Counted from the stretch's first letter, positions 11,769-22,984 are shown. The stretch: DNA of 64,000 nt from Acanthosepion lycidas (GCA_963932145.1 OZ010593.1:29664896-29728895); one strand, 5' to 3'. Translations and numbers: made by a program. The notes: generated from the sequence alone by a model not told the origin.

Positions 11769-12555
11769 TATATATCACAGACAGTGACCCACTTCTAAAT
11801 CAATTAAAAAAATCAATATTTTTTTTTATTCTGATAAATGTCATGGCTTGAGGAATGTATAAAGTATTTTAATTTATAAATATTATTTGCAAAAATATTC
11901 TCCCCTATTTTTTATGAGTAGTGCTATTTTTTTGATAGTTTTCAGCATAGTTTCTTATAGGGAGCCCAATATAAGTATTTTATGTGTCTGACTTTTTAGA
12001 AGAACCGTGAGCCCCATTACAGATTTCAGTAGTAAAATTCAATATAAAACAATCCAAAAAAATCAGTTCAACATTTTATAAATGGTTCAAAGAAACAATT
12101 CAGGTACTAAACCAAGCAGAGTGAGTTGGTGTAATTTAATCTCTGTTAAAATAGAAAAGGCTCTGTATTAAATAAATGTTCTTTTGAACTGTTAGAGTTC
12201 AAATGAAAGATTTCTGTATCCATGCGTTAATAAAGGTCTGGGTTTCTATTCAAGGAATCATTTAATCTTCAGCTGGTGTCCTTGGGAGAAAGAGTGTCAG
12301 CAAAAGTGAATAAGTGACTGCCGGCACTTCCTTTGAAATTGCCAATAGCAGGTGGATCCTTCTGGAGTGTCATTGGGTTGCCAACTTTACTTTTATTTCC
12401 ATTCAGAGACTCCATGCTTCAGACATTTCACTACTAAAATGGAGCTATCTGATTGGTTTATTACATACTTCCTCTGTTACATGGTGTTCTACTATGTCAG
12501 TGAAACTGTTTTTGAAATTTGCAAGATTGATGGTGCAAGCATTATTTCAGTGTGG
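11769..12555. other. No recognisable gene
   Basis: AT-rich sequence with short open frames (12314-12585) lacking any domain or composition signal. Confidence 0.5.
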
Positions 12556-12559
12556 GTTT

Positions 12560-13008
12560 GTATTTTTTTAAACATTTCACCCTAAGCAAGGTGATGATGC
12601 CACTAAGAAGCAAAGGATAGACAATAGTGAGGAGAAAAAACAATAAAAAACAGGAATTATGGATACAGATGCCAAATGAATTTGTATTTCAACTTTTACG
12701 GATTGGTGTAGACAGAAAAGCAATAAGCTAAGAAAGAGCTCCTCAAGTGAGAAGTGCAAGTAGAAACCATAGATCTTATAGTAATCTTATAATCTTATAG
12801 ATCTTGTAGTAATCTTGTAATTACAAGAATTATGAAACCTAACTGACAATCTAGTTCTATGCATAAATTTGTGAAGTTTAGGTACCTAAGATGAAGGCTC
12901 ATCTGAAAAATTACCTTGAAAATATTTATAGAAAAAACACAGGGAAGGCACATCACTGTGGTGAGAAAGTGAGTGAATTTGAGATGCCAGATCAGGGTCA
13001 GTAACATT
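12560..13008 (-). pseudogene. Jockey/CR1-like LINE C-terminus and 3' tail (distal half of a split copy)
   Basis: The reverse strand from 13008 reads DPDLASQIHSLSHHSDVPSL, the conserved post-RT C-terminal region of this LINE family. It continues to a 3' tail at 12570-12600 (ccttgcttagggtgaaatgt) like those at 2095 and 27.5 kb. The same LINE resumes at 18664-18860 on the other side of the Gypsy insertion. Confidence 0.85.
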
Positions 13009-13383
13009 TGTGGGGAATGTATATTGGTAAAATAAAAAAATTAAAAAAAACACAATAAGATAAAAGAAATACAAAAAATAAAAATAAAAATGAAGAATCT
13101 CTCAGGATACCCATTGACAGGAAGAACAAATAGAGTATGTGCAAGAAAAGTAGGGATTCCTGAACTTTCAACAGGTAAACATGTGTCTTTTGCTTGGGAA
13201 GGAATTTCCCTTCAACAGACTGTTGTTGCTGTAATAAAGTTCCTAAATTCATTTCCAGTGTCTCTGCCTCCTTCTTTCCTTTCTACCTTCTATTTCAGCA
13301 ACAAGAAGAATTTGACATGGATCTGGAGTTTGAACAAAATCACCAGAAACACTCAAAGAATAATACGTTTTAAAACTCCAAAA
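13009..13383 (+). repeat. Gypsy-1 5' LTR
   Basis: Starts TGTGGGGAATGTATATTGG and matches 17506-18663 outside the nested insertion. Shared blocks include gggtaaacatgtgt-like sequence, cccttcaacaga and ggatctggagtttgaac. A possible polyadenylation signal aataaa lies near 13235. It is about 40 bp shorter than the 3' LTR near 13145-13165. Confidence 0.92.
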
Positions 13384-13400
13384 TGGTGACCTTGATGTAA
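13384..13400 (+). promoter_or_regulatory. Gypsy-1 primer-binding site
   Basis: tggtgaccttgatgtaa follows the 5' LTR directly. TGGTGACC is a common tRNA primer-binding start in animal Gypsy elements; the tRNA was not identified. Confidence 0.75.
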
Positions 13401-13439
13401 TCTGAAGACACAACTTTGTGATACCAATGACAAAACCTT

Positions 13440-13440
<1 letters not shown>

Positions 13441-13468
<28 letters not shown>
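13441..13468. repeat. (CA)n microsatellite
   Basis: About 14 AC dinucleotides lie in the leader of Gypsy-1, followed by an A run. Confidence 0.95.
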
Positions 13469-13471
<3 letters not shown>

Positions 13472-13479
13472 AAAAAATA

Positions 13480-14680
13480 TTCATCTGACAACATGCAAAC
13501 CCTCACAAAACTTTCTGATGAAAAAGATCAAAATTGTTTTTTACTTTGAAACAATATATATAAAAAAAATCTACTTCAATAATTGTAGAGAAAATTCTAA
13601 ACTTCCTTCCACCCCCACAAGCACTAATGTGCAAAGAAGAAGGAAAAGGAATTTATTCTGCTGCCCTGCTGTGTCTTACTATTCCTCCACCACCACCAAA
13701 AAAAATAAATAAATAAATAAACTAGTCTACATGCAAGTAAAGTACAAAAAAAAAGATGTGAGTAAATAATCATTTTTTTCCTTTTTGTCACATTCACATA
13801 CACACACACAAAAATAATATAACACAAACACGTTACATCCAATAGACACCTTATCTCCTCTTTTGATTTGCTTCCTTTCTTCTTTCCTTTCATTGCATTG
13901 TCTAAAAAAAAAAAGAAAAAAAGACAAAAACAAAAAACACCAACAATAGAAGAAAGTACAGCTGCAGTTTCAATCAAAATCCCAGATTTTATGAACTCAG
14001 CAGTGAACTGCTGACTTGCCATTTGTGAGGCACAATTCAAATTAAGACATATAATGGGCAAAACCACTAGGTTCTATCATGTCTTGTTGGCCATGCCACC
14101 AGAACTAATAGCCAGCTTACCATCAGCCATTATAGCTTCAAAAATGTATACAGAATTAAAAGAAGATACAATGGTTTAACACGAAAAAACAAAGCCAGAA
14201 ATGTTTGCAAAATAAATGGCCAAAACACAACCGACGAGTAGACTGTCCATGAATTAATGGCAACAGCCAGCAGAGTCAGTGTGGGAGACGAACTTGTTCA
14301 ACATCAATTTATCCAGGCACATCCTTCAGAAATAACACCGGTGATAGCAGCACTAAAAAATGCCTCTGATGGAACTGGGTATATTGGCTGATGAAATACT
14401 GTCATTTTTAAAACCCAGAATGGCACAAGGCACCACTACACTACAGGTGAGCAGATACTCTAAACCCATTGTCTCTACCAGTGCCACCCCCAGAACAACC
14501 TATAACTCCAGACCCTTCTATGAAAACCAGATGCCTTGAGTATGTCGGGGATATTGTACTATACAGAGAAGTCCAGAACATGTAAACCATTATACAGGTT
14601 CCTAAGTAAGTCCAGCTGCAACATAATGAGACCATCTTCACCAGCCAGACATGCTACCACCAAGCCTTGGAAAAACAAAT
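13480..14680 (+). pseudogene. Gypsy-1 gag region, unrecognisable
   Basis: By position this should encode Gag. I see no nucleocapsid zinc knuckle and no major homology region, only stops in all three frames, A-rich simple sequence (13540-13960) and short fragments. It is assigned only by its place between the PBS and the protease/RT. Confidence 0.5.
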
Positions 14681-14689
14681 AATTCAAAT

Positions 14690-15010
14690 TACATCAGTAA
14701 CTGGTAATTCACAATTATTTGAGGTTTCTACCAAAATTGGGACAGGTGATATAAAATTTGGTGATAGACACATGTGAATCTATAATCATCTTATGGCACT
14801 TGGTTTAAACCTAAATCCTACACCCATGAAATTATCAGCAGCAAATAGTAATTGAAATTCCAGGCCTACGCTATTCGTAAATGTGGACTGTAGTAGTCAT
14901 GGATACCGTCAACCCCCTCTTAGGTGCAGGCTTCCTGCACCATTATGGTCTCATCTTGGACTGTAGAAATGACATTTTGTTGCAAAATCAACCCCAGGGA
15001 AATGGCGTGT
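14690..15010 (+). pseudogene. Gypsy-1 aspartic protease remnant
   Basis: Around 14905-14960 a frame reads VDTVNPLLGAGFLHHYG, corresponding to the conserved PLLGADFL block that ends retroviral-type proteases of Gypsy elements. The upstream LGLNLNPTPMKLSAAN fits the preceding region. The catalytic DTG segment is not clear. Frames are interrupted. Confidence 0.6.
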
Positions 15011-15640
15011 ATATGGCGATTTTAGACATCTCAACCAGCTAACAAAACCAGACAGATATTTGGTCCCAAATATAAACAGCTTAGGGTCTAAACTTTTCAA
15101 GAAAACTGTGTTTTCAAAAATTGATCTTTTACAGGCCTATCATAAGATTCCCATGAACAACTCAGACATCAAAAAATTTGCTGTGATAACACCATTTGAT
15201 CTATTTGAATATCTGTTCATGCCATTTGGTTTACATAAGAGTAGCTCAACATTCAAGAGACTTATGAACAACATATTTATGGATGTGGATTGCATTTTCA
15301 TGTATATATTGACAATATACTGTTTTTTTCTGAATCTAAATAACAACACGAAAAGATTTCGGGAAGGTCCTCTCGATTATACAGAAGAACAACCTTCAAA
15401 TCTTGTTCAACAAATGCCAATTCTATAAAGGCACTATCAATTTCTTAGGCTATAATGTCAGCACCAAAGGATTAAAGCCAATGACACAAAAAGACAAAGA
15501 CATCAAAAATTTTCCAGAAGCTACAGATTCAAAATCCCTGTGTTGATTCCTAGGAATGGTAAATTTTTACAGGAAACTAATCCCACAAGCTGCAGAGGGG
15601 TTACTGCCTCTAACTGAGGCCATGAAAAATAATCCAACAG
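15011..15640 (+). pseudogene. Gypsy-1 reverse transcriptase, frameshifted at the active site
   Basis: An open frame from about 15060 carries RT blocks FSKIDLLQAYHKIPMN (first catalytic D), KFAVITPFDLFEYLFMPFGL, and STFKRLMNNIF. At about 15303-15314 the reading frame shifts, and the YxDD box reads Y-I-D-N in the alternative frame, so the second aspartate is lost as well. The thumb region follows near 15400-15590 (TINFLGYNVS, then a FLGMVNFYRKL-like block). Both the frameshift and the active-site change make it inactive. Confidence 0.9.
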
Positions 15641-15682
15641 CTAAAGTACTAAAACTAAGCTGAAAAGGAATCATTTGCTGCT

Positions 15683-16195
15683 ATGAAAGACATTCTTGCC
15701 AAAGTATCTTCTTTGACACACCATGATCTAGATGCCAAGCAATACCATCCAGTCACAGATAGCTTTAATTATGCAGTAGATGCAGCCTTGCATCAAATAA
15801 TAAATGGTGATCCAGTCCCCATTAAGTTTTACTCTAAAAAGCTGTCTGAATACCAGAGGAAATATTCCACCTTTGATAGAGAGCTTTTAGCAACCTACCA
15901 AGCAGTCTTGCACTTCAAGCCACAGATTGAAGGCAGTAATGTCACCTTGTTTTCAGACCACAAAGCACTTTCCCTGACATTGAAAAAGAAGACACTGATG
16001 AAATCAGACAAGCAACAATTGTTGATTATGACAGAGTACGTCACAGACATACTGTACATAAGAGGAGATGAAAATATTTTTGCTGACTGTCTGTCTCGAC
16101 CAACGTGCTTGATAACCATAGACCCCTCTGAACTACCAGCGATTAGTGAATCACAAAAAAGGATAAGGAAATCAGCATATACAAAAGTCGACTGA
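15683..16195 (+). pseudogene. Gypsy-1 RNase H domain (open but detached from RT)
   Basis: An uninterrupted 170-residue frame. The first acidic site is in PVTDSFNYAVDAALHQ. FYSKKLSEYQRKYSTFDREL carries the catalytic glutamate, and LFSDHKALS the next aspartate. The ending ILYIRGDENIFADCLSRP is the typical distal motif. The D-E-D residues are present, although the usual DAS triad reads DSF. In-frame stops separate it from the RT, so it cannot be made as part of an intact Pol. Confidence 0.9.
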
Positions 16196-17357
16196 AGCCA
16201 TATGAAATGAAAGGGTCATCCATCTGGTGCAGCCTATCGACAACCACTCCCAGACCATACATACCTGAACCGCTATGTAGGTGGATTTTTGACATGTTTC
16301 ATGACATCTCCCATCCAGGACCTATGCCAACAACAAAATTAATAAAAGCTAGGTACTTCTGGCCAGACATGGACTGAAATATACGCTCTTAGGCTAAGAG
16401 TTGTCTGCGATACCAACAGCACAAGATCTCCAGACACACTAGAACAGAAACTACATCATTGTCTCTACCATCTGGAAGATTTGAAACTGTACATATAGAC
16501 ATCATTGGTCCACTATTACCCACCACTACTTACGACAGTGTATACACATTTCCAGCTAGATATGTACTTACATGCATTGATAAAGCAATGAGATGGGTGA
16601 AAGTCACACCCCTATGAGACACCTCCCCCACCACCATAGAATTAACATTCGTGAATATATGGGTCTCTCACTTTGAAGTTCTATTACATGTCATCATGGT
16701 GAAAGTGAACTGTTTAGAGACCTGTCCACTATAATAGGCCTGCCACAGGCTCTGCAGAACAGTATACCACCCTCAAACCAAAGGAATGATGATCAGAGAT
16801 GGTTGGATACATTGCCAATTATGCTGCTTGGCATTAGGAATATGCCTAATGAGCAACGATTCTCCCCAGCTACTTCTGTCACAGGAACTCAGTTATTGCT
16901 GCCAAAACCAATTGTTGACCATGAATACCCTAATCTGACAAAACAGAACATAAAAAATTGCCATGGTGATGCAAATTTAGATTTAACCCTCATCTCTGAA
17001 GGACAGTTTCATACAATGCAAAACTCTTTTATACCCAAACAACTGAAGACAGCAACACACATATGGCTGTGAACAGACAGAATTAGGAAACCATTGGAAG
17101 TGCTATATTCAGGGCCATACAAAGTAATTAAAAGAGAAGACAAATATTTTGTCATAGAGACACTGGCTGGTGATGAGCAAACAGTTTCAATTGAAAGATT
17201 GAAACGAGCAATATTCACCAATGCTGAGGAAAGTAATAAAAACAAAGCCCAACAGAAAATACTTCATCTCCAATCCATGACACACAGCAAAAGATACAAC
17301 CAGAACCAATCGTTCAGAAACCAGTTGTCACATGCAGGTTTGTTTTTCAAGAAATAA
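16196..17357 (+). pseudogene. Gypsy-1 integrase remnant
   Basis: The N-terminal zinc-binding His pair is visible near 16285-16320 (MFHDISHPGP). The catalytic core begins near 16490 with VHIDIIGPLLP, carrying the first catalytic aspartate, followed by YVLTCIDKAMRWVK. Stops and frameshifts break the centre, and the second catalytic D is not recognisable. YHPQTKGM, near the third catalytic site, is at 16765-16790. The C-terminal part is open in two frames (16803-17072, 17094-17357) with LLGIRNMPNEQRFSPA and GPYKVIKREDKYFVIE. Confidence 0.88.
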
Positions 17358-17505
17358 TGACCATTTTTACTACACGTAAAAATTACGTATACACAAACAT
17401 ACAAAAAAGAATAACAAGCACTTAGACACACAGACTTCATAAGAAATTATCTTCCCCTCTAATGCTTCCTTGCCGTAGCTTTGCTACTTTTGGGTGGCGA
17501 TGTGT

Positions 17506-18663
17506 TGTGGGGATTATATATTGGTAAAATAAAAAAAATTAAAAAAAAAACACAGTCAAATAAAAGAAATACAAAAAAAAAAGAAAAAAGAAGAATCTCC
17601 TAAGATGCCCTCTGACAGGAAGAACATATGGAGCATGCATGAGAAAAAAGAGCCATCCTGGTGCCAAAGACAAACTAGAAGAACTGCTCTCTTTTCCCCT
17701 GAACTTTCAATGGGTAAACATGTGTTTATTGCTCAGGAAGGCATTTCCCTTCAACAGATCTTTGTTACTGCAATAAAGTTCCTAAATCCATTTTCAGTGT
17801 CCCTGCCATGTTCTTCCTTTTTATTATATTCCATGCTAATTGGAATACATATTTGAAAACACAGTGGATAAAATAAGTAAATGTTTATTGTAAAAAACAG
17901 TACAATAAGAATAAAGGTAGCAGTTATTCACCAGGTCATTGCAAGTCAATCCAGTAGTGAGTGGTATTATTGGAAGGTCAGTAGTTCTCGCGTAAGTCTG
18001 AGTCATACTCAATCGATCCCAGCTAGAATAGTTAGCTACCCCCCCACAAGGGTTACATATGTCACAAGGCCAGTTTAATGTGGGTTCCCTGAGCCCATAG
18101 GCTCGGACAAAAATATTCCCTTTCGGATCCGTATAAACGGGTTCAGGGGAAGTCTACTTCCCTGAACGAGACTCTGCCGTTTGGCAGAGCCTTGTCTGGG
18201 TTCCTCTTCACCTGAAGGCAGAGAGCTTGACTGTCTAGCTGGAACAGGTCACAGCTAGTATATTTAGCTACCTCCTGTGAAGGTTGTATGTGGCACAAGG
18301 CTGGTTTAACGTGGGTTCTCTGAGCCCGTAGGCTCAGCCAAAAATATTCCCTTTCGAACCTGTATAAACGGGTTCAGGGGCAGTCTACCGCTCCGAACAA
18401 GACTCTGCCCTTCGGTGGAACAAAAGCAGAAAGTTCGACTATTTAGCTGGAACAGATCGCAGTTAGACTCTGTAGTCTGCTAACTTACAGATACTTATAG
18501 AAAGTGACTACCTATAGTGTAGTTACTCATGGTGGTGACAGGTTATTCCATTACATCACCTTTGTACCTTCTATTTTAGCAACAAGAAAAATTCAACACG
18601 GATCTGGAGTTTGAACAAAATCACCAGAAACAACCAAAGAATAATTACCTTTTAAAACTCAAA
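17506..18663 (+). repeat. Gypsy-1 3' LTR, split by a nested LTR
   Basis: Starts TGTGGGGATTATATATTGG and is interrupted after 17820. It resumes at 18564 and ends at the acatt duplication. The weakly purine-rich tggcgatgtgt before it may be the polypurine tract. Together the two pieces make an LTR of about 415 bp. Confidence 0.9.
17821..18558 (-). mobile_element. Nested solo LTR with duplicated hairpin module (TGATGTAATGG family)
   Basis: Flanked by ccttt at 17816-17820 and 18559-18563. On the reverse strand it begins TGATGTAATGGAATAACC and ends CATGGAATATAATAA. A close relative is at 37273-37668. It contains two tandem versions of the hairpin-rich module (about 18064-18245 and 18246-18450). 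A polyadenylation-type aataaa lies near the reverse-strand 3' end. No internal retroviral genes are present. Confidence 0.88.
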
Positions 18664-18860
18664 ACATTACAGACTCTTCTATGGATTTTGCTAAGAATTT
18701 CAAGATCTATAGCGGGAACAGCAGACCAGATATGGCAGTAACATTCAATACACGAACAGTAGACTTATAAATGTGCACAATGGATTCTGGCAAGAAAAAT
18801 TATCTGGCACAACACAGTGCACCAACTTTCTTAGCAGTTAACCTAGCAATTGTGTAAGAA
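18664..18860 (-). pseudogene. Jockey/CR1-like LINE RT C-terminal region (proximal half of the split copy)
   Basis: The reverse strand reads FFLPESIVHIYKSTVR, then HIWSAVPAIDLEILSKIHRR, which is the RT thumb/C-terminal block. Next comes the acatt target site, and the same protein continues at 13008 on the far side of Gypsy-1. Confidence 0.85.
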
Positions 18861-19006
18861 TACATGTGTGTATTCCACACTATCATCTTTTCATATCTTG
18901 TTTATGCAATTAAACTCTATTATGTCTTTGTTGTTACTATTTTTCAGATAAGGATTAAAATGCTACAGGATTTAAAATGAGGCATTGGTCTGTTTGTATA
19001 TTTTCA

Positions 19007-19410
19007 TGTTGTGTATTCCGAGATGAATTTTGTCTCCAAGGAATGACAGACGCAATAATTAAATATAAGAAATAAAATGTATTTACACAATCATACAAAG
19101 AGTAATACTGTTAGTAAGTCCAGGAATGTGGTTAGTAGCAAATACAGATAGATATATACAGTCTCGAAGTAGGACTTCTTTAGAGTCTACATGCTTGTAA
19201 CTGACTTCTACGAGAGGTTACCTCACTCTATCTCCATTCGTATATTCTCTCACTCTCCGTATATCCTCTCTCTATCCGACTACCGACTTCCTTACGACTA
19301 CTGACTACCGACTACCAACTACCGACTGCCGACTCTGGGTATTTAACAGCAGCACTCCAAGTAACTCTGGTAGAGTCCACTTATATGAAAAAGGGGTGGA
19401 CCCCATAACA
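19007..19410 (-). mobile_element. Solo LTR, 404 bp, with perfect 5-bp TSD
   Basis: TSD tttca at 19002-19006 and 19411-19415. On the reverse strand it runs from TGTTATGGGGTCCACCCC to GAATACACAACA. A short tandem of gactaccgacta-like units (about 19278-19332) lies in the U3/R part, and a polyadenylation-type aataaa lies near 19070 on the reverse strand. Confidence 0.92.
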
Positions 19411-19415
19411 TTTCA

Positions 19416-20145
19416 GAAACTGTTCAAAATGTCAATGCAAAAGAAAGATGATCATTTGTATCTTCATTTTATCATCCACGTTCAGGATGAAAAAATGAAA
19501 ACAACCTTCTCAATTTCTTTCACAAAAAAGCAGAAACAAAAATTTAAACCGATATCAGTATCATGATTTTATGTTCATTTTCTTCTTTCTTCCTAGTTAT
19601 AATTAATATGTATTTGCTTACCTGGCAGCCGACCAACTGCAGCACTGTAAATATCCAGAAGAAAAAAAAAGAGAAATTACCATATGTCTTCTATAGACAT
19701 GGCGATTCTAGAACCCCTACCCACAATTAACTATAAAAGATGCCACCTGTTGGCAATGGTGGGAATGAGTGATGTGTGTATTAGAGGGGGAGGGAAATCT
19801 ACCCAATTGGTATTGCTTTTGTTGAAGCCTAGATTTTTTTTGTAAACTTTGCATTTAATTGTGTCTATGTGGTGATAAGCAACAACAATGGACTTTGTTC
19901 CAACTCTAAACTACTAGCTGAATTCAGTTGCTATCATCGGTTGACCACGGGTCACCACATGGTACCAATAGCAGCTTGAAAATGCAATATGCTCATGCAT
20001 ATCATCATCATCATAATCATCACCACTGTCATCAACATCAACGTCATCAGTGGTTGTACGGTTGCTATGCAATTAATCACATCGCCATTTCCCTTAATAT
20101 GTTTCAGTTGAGGACGTACAGGTGGTTTAACTGATAACAACTCAG
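19416..20145. other. No gene; imperfect (CAT)n tract at 19998-20050
   Basis: No family motif is seen. Overlapping open frames on both strands at 19928-20140 arise from the histidine/methionine-type CAT repeat. Confidence 0.5.
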
Positions 20146-20260
20146 AATGAGAATTCAGAGAGGAGTGTTCAAATTCCAGTCAAGTTCATTGCATATCCTT
20201 ATGTGCAAATAACCTTGGAAAAGTATGAACCCATCTACTCCCCCAGCTATGGATAAAATA
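20146..20260 (+). repeat. Possible tRNA-derived SINE fragment
   Basis: A B-box-like segment (gtgttcaaattcc at 20168) is followed by a body (gaacccatct...ggataaaatagcagg) that matches 44780-44880. The A box is not convincing. Confidence 0.4.
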
Positions 20261-20899
20261 GCAGGACTTGTATTCTAAAAATAACAAATTGTTAATACAA
20301 TTATTCTTCCAATCCAAAATATGTTTCAGCTTTAAATAACCCACAAAGGGTTTGTCTGCATTGAAATCAGCATTCAGTTGTTTGCTGAACCAATACATAA
20401 CTATCCTAGCCAGTTAAACTTTAGTCATGCACACCATGAATGATAGGTATTTACTAAGGCTAACATAATCTGGAATAGAGCTGTAAAAATTGAATACCCT
20501 CTGAGAATGTAATTAATTCCCTCACTGTGTGTGCAAATCAAGGTCAAAAGAAAAAATAGCAAAACTCTCACAAAGTGTCATGGTAGTCAATTAGAATTGA
20601 AATCACCACCAAGTGAGTGGGATGCAAGACAAGCTTGTTAACCATCACTCTATGGTTGGTGCCTAATTGAATATGATAATGGATTATATTCTGAAGAAAT
20701 AGATGCTTTGTTCACAGAGAAAAATATTGAATGTTGAAAAGAAGAAAAAAATGATCAGATTGTGAAATATATGAAAGAGAGGAAGGATAAAAATAACATG
20801 TAGGAGGGGAGAAAAAAAGGAAAATACTGAGCAAAAATGCATTCTGTTAGAATGAAAATGTACATTTAAGTAGAACATCACTCAGTTTGATTGAAGAGT

Positions 20900-21145
20900 T
20901 TACACTGCCATCAGCAGAGCGTGAAAGATTAAGAATTGCAATCTGTAAAGACTGCCAAATCAGTGAAAACAAATGGAATAAACAGGCATATGCCAACAAA
21001 AAGTAAACAGAATCAGGAATAGCACTCAAAGAAAGTATGAAACTGCAAGAGAACACATTTTCAACTGATCATTCTTTCCTATTTACATCCAATCATTATG
21101 TTCCTTTAAAAACATGTTTATCTTATGTAATTACCTGACATTGCT
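20900..21145. repeat. Dispersed repeat arm, inverted partner at 25855-26100
   Basis: Contains gaacacattttcaactgatc, ttaaaaacatgtttatctta and tgtaaagactgccaaatcag, each found as reverse complement in 25855-26060. Class unknown. Confidence 0.75.
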
Positions 21146-21751
21146 AGAATTTTTAGAAAACAAAAAGACATGTTTTTCCTGGGCAGAATTACATTTAAAA
21201 TGCTTCCTAAGGTAGTTACTTCTCGAAAATGATTTGGAATATGTTTACCGAAAACCCTACAAAATTATCAATATAATTTATTTTTGAACAAAGATTCTGA
21301 TTGCTTGGTAATCGCAGGAGTGTGAAACTTAAGTAGTAGTCTGAACTTTGTCACTTTCTAAGGTGTGGAACTCTGAAGTCTTTTTGCTCTGTCTTCATAA
21401 CCTAGGCATAGAGAGGCATATCCTGTCAGCACTCCCACTTTTTTAAAAACAAACTGAAGAAAAACCAGCAATCATTGTAAAATTGATTCTGGATATAAAA
21501 AGGCCTCAAAGCATAAAAAATATTGTTATGTAATATTTTTCAAAATATTGTTCTGCAGCTCAGATAACTAGGTTTAAAGTGTAGTATCTGTTCCACTGCT
21601 CCAGCTTAGCAGTAGCAGATCCAGTCAGCTATTATCATCTGCAGCTCAAGCTCAGCATTAGCCACTGCTCAAACCATCTCCATTAGGCCTTCAGAATGAA
21701 CAATTTTGAGCAGGCCTCCAGCTCCAACCATCATTGCCAGCAGTAACAATG

Positions 21752-22195
21752 TGCAATAAACAGTCCTTTTCAGAAGAATGCTTTTCAGAAGAATGCTTTT
21801 CAGTGGCCACAAAACTCTTTTTCAGGACAACACTTTTCAGCAACTAAAAACTGTGTGTCTCAGAACAATACTCTTCAGTGTGTACAAAACTGTCATTTTT
21901 AGGACAACACTTTTCAGCAACTACAAAACTGTACATCTCAGGACAATACTCTTCAGTGTCTACAAAACTGTCATTTTTAGGACAACACTTTTCAGCAACT
22001 AAAAACTGTGTGTCTCAGAACAATACTCTTCAGTGTGTACAAAACTGTCATTTTTAGGACAACACTTTTCAGCAACTACAAAACTGTACATCTCAGGACA
22101 ATACTCTTCAGTATCTGCAAAACTGTCATTTTTAGGACAACACTTTTCAGCAACTACAAAACTGTACATCTCAGAACAATACTCTTCTCACCTTC
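21752..22195. repeat. Tandem array: 78-bp unit made of two diverged 39-bp halves
   Basis: The landmark gtcatttttaggacaacac occurs at 21892, 21970, 22047 and 22126 (77-79 bp spacing). Within each unit, halves A (tctcagaacaatactcttca) and B (tttttaggacaacacttttc) are recognisably related. Two overlapping forward frames translate as alternating 13-residue repeats (KTVCLRTILFSVY and KTVIFRTTLFSNY). No start context, promoter or homologue supports a gene. Confidence 0.9.
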
Positions 22196-22369
22196 TACAT
22201 GAGCATGCAAATATATTTTTTGCCAAGTGTACTGTAACCTAATTTTTGTTGATGCCTTTTTTGTTAAAATAAACTTGGCAATAGATTTTTTTTCTCAAGT
22301 TTTTGTTTTGTTTGTTGTTGTGCTTCCATCATTCAATAACTGTTTGTGGGCCAACATTCCACCTGCACC

Positions 22370-22645
22370 TGACTTCTCACTGATGAAATACGAAGGGAAT
22401 GCGGGTGGTTTGCTACAATATAAGTGGCATGGCAGATCCTAGCCATGAAGGGTGGACCTGGTAGAACCAAGGAACATAGTATGTCTGAGCACATTCTATG
22501 GTACTAGTGAGCAACTTGCCACATCTCACCAGTGAGAGAGAGAGGTTGGAGGGAGGAAAATAATTTGTCACCCAAAAGGATTCAAAGATCAAAACTGGAA
22601 AGTGAGGACTCGGCATCTCCTTATATATATATGTAGGTACCACCA
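22370..22645 (-). pseudogene. Jockey/CR1-like LINE C-terminal fragment
   Basis: The reverse frame at 22413-22646 contains a block equivalent to LSLVRCGKLLTSTIECAQTY followed by a YQVHPSWLGSAM-type region. This lies in the same position as RWDAVSLSMLYHYLHGKCSD in the copy at 56 kb. It is degraded. Confidence 0.55.
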
Positions 22646-22984
22646 AAGAAAAGGAATACCTAATGTTTAAAATTAATTTTTAAAAATGAAAAATTTTTCA
22701 TGAAAACTTTATTTAATTTTTTCATGAAAAATCATTCATGAAATTCTTATTTTATTTTATTTAATTTCAAGCTAATAGATTAAATTTAATATTTCCATTA
22801 AGGAAAATAAATTTAAATTGATTAGAATCATTTTTTAATTGCTAAAAATCACACATTTATGCACACACATAATAATTCAAAATTCTTTTTAAAATACTGG
22901 AGTTGCTAAATTGTATCAACTTTATTCATTATTAGTATATTTAGTTTTTACTTAATAACAATATCACCTAACAGGTGCTAATTA

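Larger units (their letters stand above)
13009..18663 (+). mobile_element. Full-length Ty3/Gypsy retrotransposon with nested insertion (Gypsy-1)
   Basis: Flanked by the 5-bp target duplication acatt (13004-13008 and 18664-18668). The order is 5' LTR, PBS, degraded gag/protease, RT, RNase H, integrase, 3' LTR. The 3' LTR is split by a 738-bp solo LTR. Without that insertion the element is about 4.9 kb. Integrase C-terminal features (GPYKVIKREDKYFVIE and LKRAI) and the TGGTGACC primer-binding site suggest the CsRn1-like branch of Metaviridae; the clade is inference. Many stops and frameshifts make it non-autonomous. It is inserted in a reverse-strand LINE copy. Confidence 0.93.

Noticed and set aside
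15683..16195. Stand-alone domesticated RNase H gene
   Set aside because: It lies in register within Gypsy-1 between RT and integrase remnants, so ordinary survival of an open stretch is the simpler reading.
21752..22195. CRISPR-like array
   Set aside because: Units are contiguous 39/78-bp repeats without unique spacers, and the genome is eukaryotic.
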